NCBI RefSeq assembly: GCF_019212185.1
Contig: NZ_CP078138.1
Span: 3,888,501-3,952,500 of the forward strand
From: Pseudomonas fluorescens
Lineage (GTDB): Bacteria; Pseudomonadota; Gammaproteobacteria; Pseudomonadales; Pseudomonadaceae
Reading direction: 5' to 3'
DNA length: 64,000 bases
A program made the translations under genes and the position numbers. Positions 1 through 11,071 of this stretch are shown in pieces. Under the pieces are notes generated by a model. It made no database searches. It saw only the letters and a list, made by a program, of their open reading frames with translations, and was not told the origin of the DNA. How positions within the stretch are numbered: position 1 is the stretch's first letter; every line of letters starts with the position of its first letter.

Positions 1-822
1 CCCGACGGTGCCGCAGGCATGGGGCTGGTGCCCCAGAGCTGCGCGATTGACTGCACCGACGATCACCGCAGCACCCACCAGGGCATCCTTGCGCAGGTGC
101 ATCGGGGTTGGCCCGGCGTGGGCCTCGACACCGCGCAGCTTAAGGTCGAACCACTTCTGCCCCAGCGCGCCCATTACCACGCCAATGGTCTTGTGCTCAT
201 CTTCAAGAATCGGCCCCTGTTCGATATGCGCTTCAAAGTAGGCACCGACCTTGTGCCCACTGACTTTACGCGGACCGGCATAGCCAATCGCGTTGAGTGC
301 CTCCCCCACCGTTACGCCCTCAGCATCGACCTTGGCCAGGGTTTCCTCCAACGTAAATTTCTCGGCGAACACCCCGGATCCCATCATGCACGGGGCGAAG
401 CGCGAACCTTCTTCGTTGGTCCAGACCACCACCTCCAGTGGTGCCTCGGTTTCCACGCCCATGTCATTCAGGGTGCGCAGCACCTCGACACCGGCCAGAA
501 CACCGAAACAGCCGTCAAACTTGCCGCCGGTGGGCTGGGTGTCGATGTGGCTGCCAGTCATGACCGGCGGCAGGTCGGGATTGCGTCCGGGGCGGCGGGC
601 AAAGATGTTGCCCACCGCGTCCACGGTGACCGTGCATCCGGCGTCCTCGCACCAACCCACGAAAATGTCCCGGGCCTGGCGATCGAGGTCGGTCAGCGCC
701 AGGCGACAGACGCCGCCCTTGACCGTGGCGCCGAGCTTGGCCAGTTCCATGAGTGAACGCCACAGGCGGTCGCGGTTGATGTGCTGGTGGCTGGACTGCA
801 GAACGTCTACGGCCGCGTTCAT
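1..822 (-). CDS. Zn-dependent amidohydrolase (beta-ureidopropionase / N-carbamoyl amino acid hydrolase type), 3' end outside window
   Basis: The 274 visible residues belong to the M20-type hydrolase family that removes carbamoyl groups from N-carbamoyl-beta-alanine or N-carbamoyl-amino acids. Metal-site motifs are visible: GSHIDTQPTGGKFDG (His and Asp ligands), NEEGSRF (paired Glu) and HIEQGP. The start at 822 follows a GAGGAG ribosome site eight bases upstream. The gene lies 91 nt behind the NCS1 transporter on the same strand and opposite dihydropyrimidinase, so the expected role is the last step of the reductive pyrimidine pathway (HyuC/PydC type). The exact substrate (beta-ureido acid or another N-carbamoyl amino acid) cannot be settled from sequence. 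The C-terminus is cut by the window edge, so no truncation is implied. Confidence 0.85.
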   Translation of the reverse strand, partial: MNAAVDVLQSSHQHINRDRLWRSLMELAKLGATVKGGVCRLALTDLDRQARDIFVGWCEDAGCTVTVDAVGNIFARRPGRNPDLPPVMTGSHIDTQPTGGKFDGCFGVLAGVEVLRTLNDMGVETEAPLEVVVWTNEEGSRFAPCMMGSGVFAEKFTLEETLAKVDAEGVTVGEALNAIGYAGPRKVSGHKVGAYFEAHIEQGPILEDEHKTIGVVMGALGQKWFDLKLRGVEAHAGPTPMHLRKDALVGAAVIVGAVNRAALGHQPHACGTVG

Positions 823-888
823 GGTGATCTCCTCGGGGTTGTTCTTATGGGTTCGTTCAGGTGGTTTTTGGGTGGGTTTGAGGGCCCC

Positions 889-912
889 TTCGCGAGCAGC
901 GGAACGCCGCCC
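889..912. repeat. Single REP arm near the end of the NCS1 gene
   Basis: This 24-nt stretch matches one arm of the perfect 48-nt palindrome at 7268-7315 with a single difference (A for G at 904). It sits 1 nt beyond the NCS1 stop codon, between that gene and the amidohydrolase. Here it is a lone arm without its partner, so it cannot form the full hairpin. Confidence 0.7.
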
Positions 913-913
913 A

Positions 914-2398
914 CTACACCGCAGATTTCGCCACCGATTGACTGGAGCGCATCGAGCACAGCCCGTAGTAAATCAGGCCGCCCAACGCCGAACCAGTGAA
1001 CCAGCCGTAGCTGTAGAACCAGTTGAAGACATCACTGCCCAGCGACAGCAGAGTCAGCGCCACAGGCACCGCGAAGGCAATGAAGCCGTACCAGTTCCAC
1101 GCCGGATAGACGTCATCGCGGTACAGGCCGGCGAGATCGAGTTGCTGTTTCCTGATCAGGAAATAGTCCACCACCATGATCCCGGCGATCGGCCCCAGCA
1201 GGCTCGAGTAGCCCAGCAGCCAGTTGGAATAAACCGACTCGAGGCTGATTTCGGAGACGATCCAGCCGAGCTTTTTCAGCAGCTCATGGCCCATCAGCGC
1301 CAGGCCCACCAGACCGGTGAGCATTACTGCCTTGGTGCGGTTGATCAGCTTCGGCGCGAGGTTCTGGAAGTCATTGGTGGGCGAGACGATGTTGGCGGCG
1401 GTGTTAGTGGACAAAGTGGCGATAATGATCAGCGCCATGGCCAGTGCGACCCAGGCCGGGCTCTGGATATGGCCGATCAGTGACACCGGATCCGAGACGG
1501 TCACCCCCACCAGTTTTTCCGAAGCCGCAGTCATCACTACGCCGAGGGCGGCGAACAGGAACATGGTCAACGGCAGGCCCATGATCTGCCCGACAATCTG
1601 GTCCTTCTGGCTTTTCGCATAACGGCTGAAGTCCGGGATATTCAACGACAGCGTGGCCCAGAACCCGACCATCGCGGTCAGGCCGGCAAAGAAATAACTC
1701 CACAGGCTGGCGCCCTCGGGCCGTTTTGGCGGCTGGGCCATGAGTTCGGTCAGCGACACGTTAGGCATCGCCCACACCAGCAGGCCCAGGCCCACCAGCA
1801 CCAGCAGCGGCGCAGAAAGGGTTTCCAGCCATTTGATCGACTCGGCGCCGCGCAGCACCACCCACAGGTTCAGCGCCCAGAACAGCATGAAGCCGATCAC
1901 CTCCCCGGTGCCGCCGAGCCCCTTCCAGTCGGCCGACAGCGAGCCTAGAAACAGGTGGATCGCCAGCCCGCCGAACATGGTCTGGATGCCAAACCAGCCG
2001 CAGGCCACCAAGGCGCGAATCAGACAGGGTACGTTGGAGCCAATCACCCCGAAGGACGAGCGCAGCAACACCGGAAATGGAATGCCGTACTTGGTGCCGG
2101 CAAAGGCGTTGAGCGTGAGCGGGATCAGCACGATGACGTTGGCCAGCAGAATCGCCATCAGCGCTTCGCCGACACTCAGGCCGAAGTAAGCCGTGAGCAC
2201 GCCGCCAAGAGTGTAAGTCGGTACGCAGATCGACATGCCAACCCATAGTGCAGTGATGTGCCACTTGTTCCAGGTGCGCTCGTGGACCTTGGTCGGGGCA
2301 ATGTCGTGGTTGTATCGGGGGCTGTCGAGGACGTCGCTGGCGGCCTCGAGTTCGTAGAGTCCGTCACGCTCGGTGACTTGCGATCTGTTCTGTTGCAT
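914..2398 (-). CDS. NCS1 family nucleobase/hydantoin:cation symporter
   Basis: This 494-residue protein is very hydrophobic, with about twelve membrane segments. It carries the NCS1 N-terminal signature: a soluble leader ending NDIAPTKV-like, then W-x-x-W-H and a first helix with the G-M-S-I-C-V-P-T-Y pattern. The family imports cytosine, allantoin, uracil or hydantoins with Na+ or H+. An in-frame extension to 2485 exists, but the ATG at 2398 follows GTGGAG at normal spacing and gives the usual family N-terminus. It heads a leftward unit with the amidohydrolase and is divergent from dihydropyrimidinase across a 618-nt promoter region. Import of uracil/thymine or hydantoin for the neighbouring catabolic enzymes is the likely job. 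Substrate choice is inferred from context. Confidence 0.88.
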   Translation of the reverse strand: MQQNRSQVTERDGLYELEAASDVLDSPRYNHDIAPTKVHERTWNKWHITALWVGMSICVPTYTLGGVLTAYFGLSVGEALMAILLANVIVLIPLTLNAFAGTKYGIPFPVLLRSSFGVIGSNVPCLIRALVACGWFGIQTMFGGLAIHLFLGSLSADWKGLGGTGEVIGFMLFWALNLWVVLRGAESIKWLETLSAPLLVLVGLGLLVWAMPNVSLTELMAQPPKRPEGASLWSYFFAGLTAMVGFWATLSLNIPDFSRYAKSQKDQIVGQIMGLPLTMFLFAALGVVMTAASEKLVGVTVSDPVSLIGHIQSPAWVALAMALIIIATLSTNTAANIVSPTNDFQNLAPKLINRTKAVMLTGLVGLALMGHELLKKLGWIVSEISLESVYSNWLLGYSSLLGPIAGIMVVDYFLIRKQQLDLAGLYRDDVYPAWNWYGFIAFAVPVALTLLSLGSDVFNWFYSYGWFTGSALGGLIYYGLCSMRSSQSVAKSAV

Positions 2399-4456
<2,058 letters not shown>

Positions 4457-4467
4457 AGCCGTCATTC

Positions 4468-4542
4468 GCTGGCAAGCCAGCTCCTACAGTTTGAAATCGA
4501 AGTGCAATCCCCTGTGGGAGCGGGCTCGCCCGCGATAGCCAT
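4468..4542. repeat. Two degenerate REP units
   Basis: The hydA-preT gap holds two REP-like cores, one at about 4468-4493 (CTGGCAAGCCAGCTCCTACAG type) and one at 4513-4538 (CCTGTGGGAGCGGGCTCGCC type). They belong to different sequence subgroups and do not form a perfect joint hairpin. Confidence 0.6.
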
Positions 4543-4600
4543 ACAAAAAAATCACCTGCCCAGCAGAGGCAGCACCTCAAATAACCGTGAGGCCACCACC

Positions 4601-5968
4601 GTGATCCCGACCCTCAACCACTTGCCCCATCCCCTCGAGGATGGGGCCACCCTCGCCGGCCACTTCACCGACCTGGCGCCCCCTCTTACCCCACGCCAGG
4701 CCGAGGTCGAAGCCTCGCGCTGCCTGTATTGCTACGACGCCCCCTGCGTCAATGCCTGCCCGAGCGAGATCGACATTCCGTCGTTCATCCGCAACATCCA
4801 TCAGGACAACGTCCAGGGCGCCGCGCAGAAAATCCTTTCGGCAAACATCCTCGGCGGCAGCTGTGCCCGGGTCTGCCCCACCGAAATCCTCTGCCAGCAA
4901 GCCTGCGTGCGCAACAACGCCGCAGAATGCGCGCCGGTGCTGATCGGCCTGCTGCAACGCTACGCCATCGACAACGCGCAGTTCAGCGAGCATCCCTTCC
5001 AGCGCGCACCAACGACTGGCAAGCGGATTGCCGTGGTCGGTGCCGGGCCCGCCGGGTTGTCCTGTGCCCACCGTTGCGCGATGCACGGCCACGATGTGGT
5101 GATTTTCGAAGCGCGGGAAAAAGCTGGCGGCCTCAATGAGTACGGGATCGCCAAGTACAAACTGGTGGATGACTTTGCCCAGCACGAAGTGGACTTCCTG
5201 CTGCAGATCGGCGGCATCGAAATTCGCCATGGCCAGCAACTGGGCAACAACCTCAGCCTGAGCGAACTGCATCAACAGTTCGACGCGGTATTCCTCGGCC
5301 TCGGCCTGGCTGCCAGCAAACAATTGGGCCTCGCCGATGAAGATGCTCCGGGGCTGCTGGCCGCCACCGAGTTCATCCGCGAACTGCGCCAGGCCGATGA
5401 TCTGAGCCAATTACCGCTGGCCCAACACTGCATCGTCCTCGGTGCCGGCAACACCGCGATCGACATGGCGGTGCAGATGGCCCGACTCGGCGCCCGTGAC
5501 GTCAACCTGGTGTATCGCCGTGGCGTCGAGGACATGGGCGCCACCGACCATGAACAGGACATCGCCAAGGCCAATCAGGTGCGGCTGCTGACCTGGGCCC
5601 AGCCCGAGGAAGTGCTGCTCGACAGCAACGGCCAGGTGCGCGGCATGCGCTTCGCCCGCACGCGCATGGACAGCGGTCGCCTGGCCACCACCGGCGAGAC
5701 CTTCGAACTGGCCGCCGACGCTATCTTCAAAGCCATCGGTCAGGCTTTCGATGACCAGGCGCTGAGCGATTCCCTGGCCGCTCAACTGCAGCGTACCAAT
5801 GGCCGGATTCAGGTCGACGAACAGATGCGCACCAGCGTTCCCGGGGTCTACGCCGGCGGTGACTGCACCAGCCTCGATCAGGACCTCACCGTGCAGGCGG
5901 TGCAACATGGCAAGCTGGCCGCACAAGCGATCCATGCCCAACTCATGCTCAATGTGGAGGCTGCGTAA
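4601..5968 (+). CDS. preT: NAD-dependent dihydropyrimidine dehydrogenase, FAD/FeS subunit (PreT/PydA-like)
   Basis: This 455-residue flavoprotein subunit passes electrons between NAD(H) and the catalytic FMN subunit. Its N-terminus has two cysteine clusters (CLYCYDAPCVNACP and CARVCPTEILCQQACV) for [4Fe-4S] centres. An FAD-binding GAGPAGLSCAHR motif follows, then an NAD-binding LGAGNTAIDMA motif, as in the glutamate synthase small-subunit/PreT family. The reading frame is open to 4502, but that part is REP sequence. The GTG at 4601, preceded by GTGAGG, gives the family N-terminus. Its TAA overlaps the ATG of the next gene by 1 nt, so the two subunits are translationally coupled. Confidence 0.9.
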   Translation: MIPTLNHLPHPLEDGATLAGHFTDLAPPLTPRQAEVEASRCLYCYDAPCVNACPSEIDIPSFIRNIHQDNVQGAAQKILSANILGGSCARVCPTEILCQQACVRNNAAECAPVLIGLLQRYAIDNAQFSEHPFQRAPTTGKRIAVVGAGPAGLSCAHRCAMHGHDVVIFEAREKAGGLNEYGIAKYKLVDDFAQHEVDFLLQIGGIEIRHGQQLGNNLSLSELHQQFDAVFLGLGLAASKQLGLADEDAPGLLAATEFIRELRQADDLSQLPLAQHCIVLGAGNTAIDMAVQMARLGARDVNLVYRRGVEDMGATDHEQDIAKANQVRLLTWAQPEEVLLDSNGQVRGMRFARTRMDSGRLATTGETFELAADAIFKAIGQAFDDQALSDSLAAQLQRTNGRIQVDEQMRTSVPGVYAGGDCTSLDQDLTVQAVQHGKLAAQAIHAQLMLNVEAA

Positions 5969-7242
5969 TGGCCGATCTCTCGATTGTCTTCGCCGGCATC
6001 AAAGCCCCCAATCCGTTCTGGCTGGCCTCGGCGCCACCTACCGATAAAGCCTACAACGTGGTCCGCGCGTTTGAGGCCGGCTGGGGTGGCGTGGTCTGGA
6101 AAACCCTCGGCGAGGACCCGGCGGCGGTCAACGTCTCATCGCGTTACTCGGCGCATTTCGGCGCCAACCGCGAGGTCATGGGCATCAACAACATCGAGCT
6201 GATCACCGACCGCTCGCTGGAAATCAATCTACGCGAGATCACTCAGGTCAAGAAGGACTGGCCGGACCGGGCGCTGATCGTGTCGCTGATGGTGCCCTGC
6301 GTCGAAGAGTCGTGGAAAAACATCCTGCCGCTGGTGGAGGCCACGGGCGCCGACGGCATCGAGCTGAATTTCGGTTGCCCCCATGGCATGCCGGAACGCG
6401 GCATGGGCGCGGCGGTCGGCCAGGTGCCGGAGTACGTCGAGCAAGTCACCCGCTGGTGCAAGACCTATTGCTCACTGCCGGTGATCGTCAAGCTCACGCC
6501 CAACATCACCGACATCCGCGTCGCCGCCCGCGCGGCTCACCGTGGCGGCGCCGATGCGGTGTCGCTGATTAACACCATCAACTCGATCACCAGTGTCGAC
6601 CTCGAGCACATGGTCGCCCTTCCCACCGTCGGCAGCCAGAGCACCCACGGTGGCTACTGCGGCTCGGCGGTCAAGCCGATTGCGCTGAATATGGTCGCGG
6701 AAATCGCCCGTGATCCACAGACCCAGGGCCTGCCCATCTGCGGTATCGGCGGCATTGGCAGTTGGCGCGACGCCGCCGAATTCATCGCCCTGGGCAGCGG
6801 TGCGGTGCAGGTGTGCACCGCGGCGATGCTGCATGGTTTTCGCATTGTCGAAGACATGAAGGACGGCCTGTCACGCTGGATGGACAGTCAGGGCTATCGC
6901 AGCATCGCCGACTTCTCCGGGCGCGCCGTGGGCAACACCACCGACTGGAAGTACCTGGACATCAACTACCAGGTGATCGCGAAAATCGACCAGCAGGCCT
7001 GTATCGGCTGCGGTCGTTGCCATATTGCCTGCGAAGACACCTCCCACCAGGCCGTGGCCAGCCTCAAACAAGCCGACGGCACCCACAAGTACCAGGTGAT
7101 CGACGACGAATGCGTGGGCTGCAACCTGTGCCAGATCACCTGCCCGGTACAGGACTGCATCGAGATGGTGCCCAAGGACAATGGCAAGCCGTTCCTCGAC
7201 TGGAACCATGATCCGAGGAATCCGTATCACGTCAGTGCTTGA
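5968..7242 (+). CDS. preA: NAD-dependent dihydropyrimidine dehydrogenase, FMN catalytic subunit (PreA)
   Basis: This 424-residue subunit reduces uracil or thymine to the dihydro form. It has an N-terminal dihydroorotate-dehydrogenase-type TIM barrel and a C-terminal 2x[4Fe-4S] ferredoxin domain (CIGCGRCHIAC and CVGCNLCQITCPV). The catalytic cysteine expected for this family is present as C137 in ELNFGCPHGM, with N134 as the conserved Asn. A GGAGG ribosome site lies inside the end of preT. The pair is the bacterial two-gene equivalent of the fused mammalian enzyme. A large palindrome follows the stop codon and separates it from the convergent TetR gene. Confidence 0.93.
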   Translation: MADLSIVFAGIKAPNPFWLASAPPTDKAYNVVRAFEAGWGGVVWKTLGEDPAAVNVSSRYSAHFGANREVMGINNIELITDRSLEINLREITQVKKDWPDRALIVSLMVPCVEESWKNILPLVEATGADGIELNFGCPHGMPERGMGAAVGQVPEYVEQVTRWCKTYCSLPVIVKLTPNITDIRVAARAAHRGGADAVSLINTINSITSVDLEHMVALPTVGSQSTHGGYCGSAVKPIALNMVAEIARDPQTQGLPICGIGGIGSWRDAAEFIALGSGAVQVCTAAMLHGFRIVEDMKDGLSRWMDSQGYRSIADFSGRAVGNTTDWKYLDINYQVIAKIDQQACIGCGRCHIACEDTSHQAVASLKQADGTHKYQVIDDECVGCNLCQITCPVQDCIEMVPKDNGKPFLDWNHDPRNPYHVSA

Positions 7243-7267
7243 GTGCGGCGGCGCCTGCCAGGCCGCC

Positions 7268-7315
7268 TTCGCGAGCAGCGGAGCGCCGCCCGGGCGGCGC
7301 TCCGCTGCTCGCGAA
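7268..7315. terminator. Perfect 48-nt palindrome, probable bidirectional terminator
   Basis: Two 24-nt arms are exact reverse complements with no spacer (centre between 7291 and 7292), giving a very strong GC-rich stem, followed by AAAA on the right. It lies in the 132-nt gap between convergent preA and the TetR gene. The arm sequence recurs as a single copy at 889-912, so this is also a repeat family member. Confidence 0.7.
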
Positions 7316-7374
7316 AAACTTCTGGGCGCCGCGCACATTCAGGATGAACACATCATCGTTGTGCCAAATCACCC

Positions 7375-7995
7375 TCACAACCCCAACCCAATCCCCCGCA
7401 AAATCACACTCGTCACCGTCTGCACCGCTTTCTCGAACTGCATATCCGAAAGCGGCTGATGGTCATTGAGAATATTCACCTGATGATCAAAGTCAGCGTA
7501 GTGCTGGGTCGAGGCCCAGATCATGTAGAGCAGGCTCGAAGGCTCCACCGGCAGGATGCGTTTGTCGTCGACCCACTGACGGATTTTCGCTTCTTTCATT
7601 TTTGCCCAATCGTAGAGACTGGCATCCAGGGCTTCGCCGAGGGTCGGGGCGCCGTGGATGATTTCGTTGGCCCAGACTTTCGAGCCATAGGGCCGGCTGC
7701 GTGAGTGCTGCATTTTTGCGCGGATGTAGCTGCTCAACACCACCCGCGGGTCATCGAACATCTCGAAGCACAGCGCGTCCTGTTTCCACACTTCCAGCAG
7801 GTCGAACAGCACCGCGCTGTAGAGTTCGGTCTTGGTGCTGAAGTAGTAATGCAGGTTGGAGCGCGGCAGTTGCACTTCGCGGGCGATGTCGGCCATGGCT
7901 GTGCTGCCGAAGCCTTTCTCGGCGAAGACCTTTTCGGCCGCCAGGAGGATTTTTTCGACGTTGCTGCGACGGATCTCGATCTTGTGATTGCCCAT
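7375..7995 (-). CDS. TetR-family regulator, RutR-like (pyrimidine pathway)
   Basis: This 206-residue protein has an N-terminal TetR helix-turn-helix (residues ~10-60, with IARE and SNLHYYFSTKTELY, the classic recognition-helix region). The RutR-type C-terminal domain follows, with WANEIIHGAP and WASTQHYADFDHQV segments. Proteins of this subfamily bind uracil or thymine and repress or activate pyrimidine genes. The ORF is open to 8100, but the ATG at 7995 follows AGGGAG at good spacing. Convergence with preA and the TTGACCA-like half-site in the hydA promoter region support a local target. The ligand is inferred. Confidence 0.88.
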   Translation of the reverse strand: MGNHKIEIRRSNVEKILLAAEKVFAEKGFGSTAMADIAREVQLPRSNLHYYFSTKTELYSAVLFDLLEVWKQDALCFEMFDDPRVVLSSYIRAKMQHSRSRPYGSKVWANEIIHGAPTLGEALDASLYDWAKMKEAKIRQWVDDKRILPVEPSSLLYMIWASTQHYADFDHQVNILNDHQPLSDMQFEKAVQTVTSVILRGIGLGL

Positions 7996-8117
7996 GGGGG
8001 CTCCCTGAGAACGGCATGGTCCAAGACTAGCATTGGCACAGGACGAAACGAAACGTCGTGCGCTGCGCCAGCCAAGGCTAAACTGCGGTATTTCGATCAA
8101 TCACATAGGTGCCTCTC

Positions 8118-8483
8118 ATGCTGCTGAAAAATGCCCTGACCACTGCCGCCCTGCTCGGCTCCTTGCTGGTGGCCTCTTCGGTCTGGGCCCATGCCCACCT
8201 GAAAAGCCAGGTGCCGCCAGCGGACAGCACCGTCAGCGCGCCCGCTGACGTACGCCTGGTGTTCTCCGAAGGCATTGAAGCAGCGTTCACCCAGGTCACC
8301 CTGACCAAGGATGGGGTCGCGGTGCCGGTCAAGAGCATCGTCACCGAAGGCAGCGACAAGAAAACCCTGGTGGTCACTCCGGTGGCACCTCTGGCGCCTG
8401 GCAGCTATCAGGTGCAATGGAATGCGCTTTCAGTCGACACCCACAAAAGCAAAGGCAGCTACGGCTTCAAGATCGGCGAATAA
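8118..8483 (+). CDS. copC: Periplasmic copper-binding protein CopC
   Basis: This is a small CopC/YobA-family protein of 121 residues. The signal peptide ends at VWAHA, placing a His at or near the mature N-terminus as expected for the Cu(II) site. The beta-sandwich motif L-K-S-Q-V-P-P-A-D-S and the C-terminal WNALSVDTHKSKGSYGFKI, with its D-x-H pair, are typical. A GTG three codons earlier (8109) is possible, but ATG at 8118 gives a better signal peptide. copD starts 3 nt after its stop, so they form a two-gene operon for periplasmic copper handling or uptake. Confidence 0.9.
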   Translation: MLLKNALTTAALLGSLLVASSVWAHAHLKSQVPPADSTVSAPADVRLVFSEGIEAAFTQVTLTKDGVAVPVKSIVTEGSDKKTLVVTPVAPLAPGSYQVQWNALSVDTHKSKGSYGFKIGE

Positions 8484-8486
8484 CCC

Positions 8487-9347
8487 ATGATCGATGGCAT
8501 GGTGCTGTTGCGCTTTGTGCATTTCAGCCTGGTATTGACCCTGTTCGGTGCCTGGCTGTTTCGACCGTTACTGATCAAGGACAATACCCCGCTGTTGGAT
8601 CGCCGCTTGCTGCGTCTGGCGCGCTGGTTGACCTCACTGGCGCTGCTCAGTGGTGTGGCCTGGTTGTGGCTGATCAGCGCCAGCATGGCCGGTTCAACGC
8701 TGCTGGAGGTAGATACACCGACGCTGCAGTTGGTACTCGACAAGACCTTTTTCGGCCAGGTCTGGCGCTGCCATTTGCTGCTCAACGCCCTGCTGCTGGC
8801 GCTGTTGTGGACGCCCTGGCATTCGCGCCACTGGCCGCGCCTGAGCCTTGGCGCGCTGCTGCTGGCAACCCTGGCCCCGGTCGGCCACGGCGCCATGCTC
8901 GACGGCCTGAGCGGGCAGTTGCTGATCCTCAATCAGATCGTCCACCTCAGTTGCGTTGCCGCCTGGCTCGGCGGTTTGCTGATGCTGGTGCTGATTTTGC
9001 GCCAGCCCGAGGGGCATGACCTGGGCACCATCCTGCGACGTTTCAGTGGGGTCGCCTACGGGCTGGTGGCGGGGTTGATCATCAGTGGTCTGATCAACGT
9101 GCGGGTGCTCACCGGCGCCTTCTGGCCCACCCCGCTGCTGTCCGGCTTTGCCTTGATCCTGATGATCAAGGTGCTGCTAGTGTTGGCGATGCTCGGCCTG
9201 GCCCTGTTCAATCGGCTGCGCATCGACCAGTGCCAACAGCGCCTGGGCGTGTTGCGCGCCAGCGTTCAGTTGGAGTGGCTGCTGGGGCTCGGCGCGGTGG
9301 CAGCGGTGGCGTTGCTTGGGACGCTACCGCCGATGATCGCCGGCTAA
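8487..9347 (+). CDS. copD: Copper resistance/uptake membrane protein CopD
   Basis: This 286-residue membrane protein has about eight predicted helices and the CopD-domain layout: an H-F-S motif in helix 1, WRCH, and a GHG in the central loop. It is expected to work with CopC to move copper across the inner membrane. Its TAA overlaps the TAG of the convergent hybrid kinase gene (shared bases 9344-9347), so the two transcripts necessarily overlap. Confidence 0.88.
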   Translation: MIDGMVLLRFVHFSLVLTLFGAWLFRPLLIKDNTPLLDRRLLRLARWLTSLALLSGVAWLWLISASMAGSTLLEVDTPTLQLVLDKTFFGQVWRCHLLLNALLLALLWTPWHSRHWPRLSLGALLLATLAPVGHGAMLDGLSGQLLILNQIVHLSCVAAWLGGLLMLVLILRQPEGHDLGTILRRFSGVAYGLVAGLIISGLINVRVLTGAFWPTPLLSGFALILMIKVLLVLAMLGLALFNRLRIDQCQQRLGVLRASVQLEWLLGLGAVAAVALLGTLPPMIAG

Positions 9348-11071
9348 GCCAGCAACTGGCTCAACACTGCGCGCAGCTTGCCCGGCTTCACCGGTTTGTT
9401 GAGCAGCGGCGCCTCCAGCTGTTGCAATGAGCGCCGGCATTGATCGCTTCGATCGGCGGTGATAATCACCGCCGGGATCGCCTGCTGGAAATGCTCGCGC
9501 AAATGCCGCACCACGTCACAGCCCACCACCCCATGATCCAGGTGGTAGTCGGCGAGGATCAGTTCCGGCGCCTGGCCTTGCAGGTTGCTCAGGGCCGAGC
9601 TTTCGTCAGTGGCGGTCACCACTTCGCAGCCCCACTGCCCAAGCAATGCCCCCATGCTCTGCAGAATGCTCACTTCATTATCCAGCACCAACAGACGCCG
9701 CCCCGGCAGCGGATTGCCCGTGCTGGCTTGAGGAGCCGCGAGGTTGATGGGCAGCGGCACTTCGGCAGAAATCGGTACCTCGATACTGAAGCGTGAGCCG
9801 CGCCCCGGACGCGAATGCACCTGCACCGAGTAGCCGAGAATCTTGGCGATGCGCTCAACAATCGCCAGGCCCAGACCGACACCCTTGCGGTCAGCGGCGC
9901 GGCCGACATCCAGTTGGTTGAACTCAAGAAAGATCGCTTCGAGCCGGTCTGCGGCGATCCCGCGTCCGGTGTCCCAGACTTCCAGCCGCAGTTGGTCGCC
10001 ACGACGCCGGGCCGCCAGCAGGATGCTGCCCTGGTCGGTGTAGCGGCAGGCATTGCTCAGCAGGTTGCGCAGGATCCGAGTCATCAGCCGCAAGTCGGTG
10101 CGAATCGCGTAGTCGCCCATGCGTACCCGCAGATTGAGACCGGCAGCCTGGGCCACCGACTGAAACTCCGAGACCAGCGGCCCGAGCAATTCATCGAGGC
10201 GATACAGCGCCACATCGGGCCTCACCGCCGACTGGTCCAGACGGGAAATATCCAGCAAGTCGGTGAGCAGATCCTCTGCCCCTTCCAGGGCCTGATGCGT
10301 GCGTTCTACCAGCACCTGCTCGACCTCCGGAAGACGTCGCTCGCGCAGGGTGGAAATCAGCAGGCGTGCGGCATTCAGCGGTTGCAGCAAGTCATGGCTG
10401 GCCGCCGCCAGGTACTTGTCCTTGCTGCGATTGGCGGCCTGGGCGGCGTCGCGGGCATCGCGCAAGTCCTGCTCGATCTGCTCACGCTGGGCGATCTGCT
10501 GTTGCAGGTTGCGGTTGGCCTCGAGCAACTCGTCTGTGCGCGCGGTCACCCGCTGCTCCAATTGATCGTTGAGTTGTTGCAGATGCTCCTGGGCCAGCTT
10601 GCGCTCGGTGATATCAGCGACAAAGCCCTCAACCAGGCCTTGCTGGTCCGGCTTGAGCAGCAGGTTCATCAGCACATCGACATGGCTGCCATCCTTGCGC
10701 CGCAGCTGGGTTTCATAGGCCAGCAGGCTGCGCTCGCGCTGCAGGATCAGGCCGATCTGCTCCAGTTCGCGGGCGCCGCCGACGAACAAGGTGCCGGCCA
10801 GGTCGGTGAGGGAAAACAGCACGTCCTGCGGATCGTCGTAGCCGAGCATTCGCGCCAGCGCCGGATTGGCCGCGCGCATGCCCTCCAGCAAACTGGCCTG
10901 GAACACCCCGTGCACGGCGTTTTCGAACAGCCACTTGTAGCGATTGCGCTCGGTTTCCAGATCCTGCAAACGCGCCGCCAGCTCCGGGTAATGGCTCTTG
11001 CGCGTCGAGTGGCTGCCCAGTCCCAGTAACCCCGCCAGCGCCTGTTGCTGCTGGTCAGAGGGCTTCGCCAT
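9344..11071 (-). CDS. PAS-histidine kinase-receiver hybrid sensor (ErcS/ErcS'-like)
   Basis: This 575-residue cytosolic hybrid kinase has no membrane segment. A PAS domain (~40-160) is followed by a coiled coil (~160-215), a HisKA domain with phospho-acceptor H226 in ASHDLLQPLNAAR, and a HATPase domain (GVGLGLAIVERIAK). The C-terminal receiver (~455-575) has its phospho-Asp in LILADYHLD. The H-box resembles the ErcS, ErcS' and NahK kinases linked to ethanol oxidation control in P. aeruginosa. The ATG at 11071 lies 17 nt inside the end of ercA, pointing to co-translation with it. It could act on PedR1, whose usual partner kinase is not adjacent, but that is inference. Confidence 0.88.
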   Translation of the reverse strand: MAKPSDQQQQALAGLLGLGSHSTRKSHYPELAARLQDLETERNRYKWLFENAVHGVFQASLLEGMRAANPALARMLGYDDPQDVLFSLTDLAGTLFVGGARELEQIGLILQRERSLLAYETQLRRKDGSHVDVLMNLLLKPDQQGLVEGFVADITERKLAQEHLQQLNDQLEQRVTARTDELLEANRNLQQQIAQREQIEQDLRDARDAAQAANRSKDKYLAAASHDLLQPLNAARLLISTLRERRLPEVEQVLVERTHQALEGAEDLLTDLLDISRLDQSAVRPDVALYRLDELLGPLVSEFQSVAQAAGLNLRVRMGDYAIRTDLRLMTRILRNLLSNACRYTDQGSILLAARRRGDQLRLEVWDTGRGIAADRLEAIFLEFNQLDVGRAADRKGVGLGLAIVERIAKILGYSVQVHSRPGRGSRFSIEVPISAEVPLPINLAAPQASTGNPLPGRRLLVLDNEVSILQSMGALLGQWGCEVVTATDESSALSNLQGQAPELILADYHLDHGVVGCDVVRHLREHFQQAIPAVIITADRSDQCRRSLQQLEAPLLNKPVKPGKLRAVLSQLLA

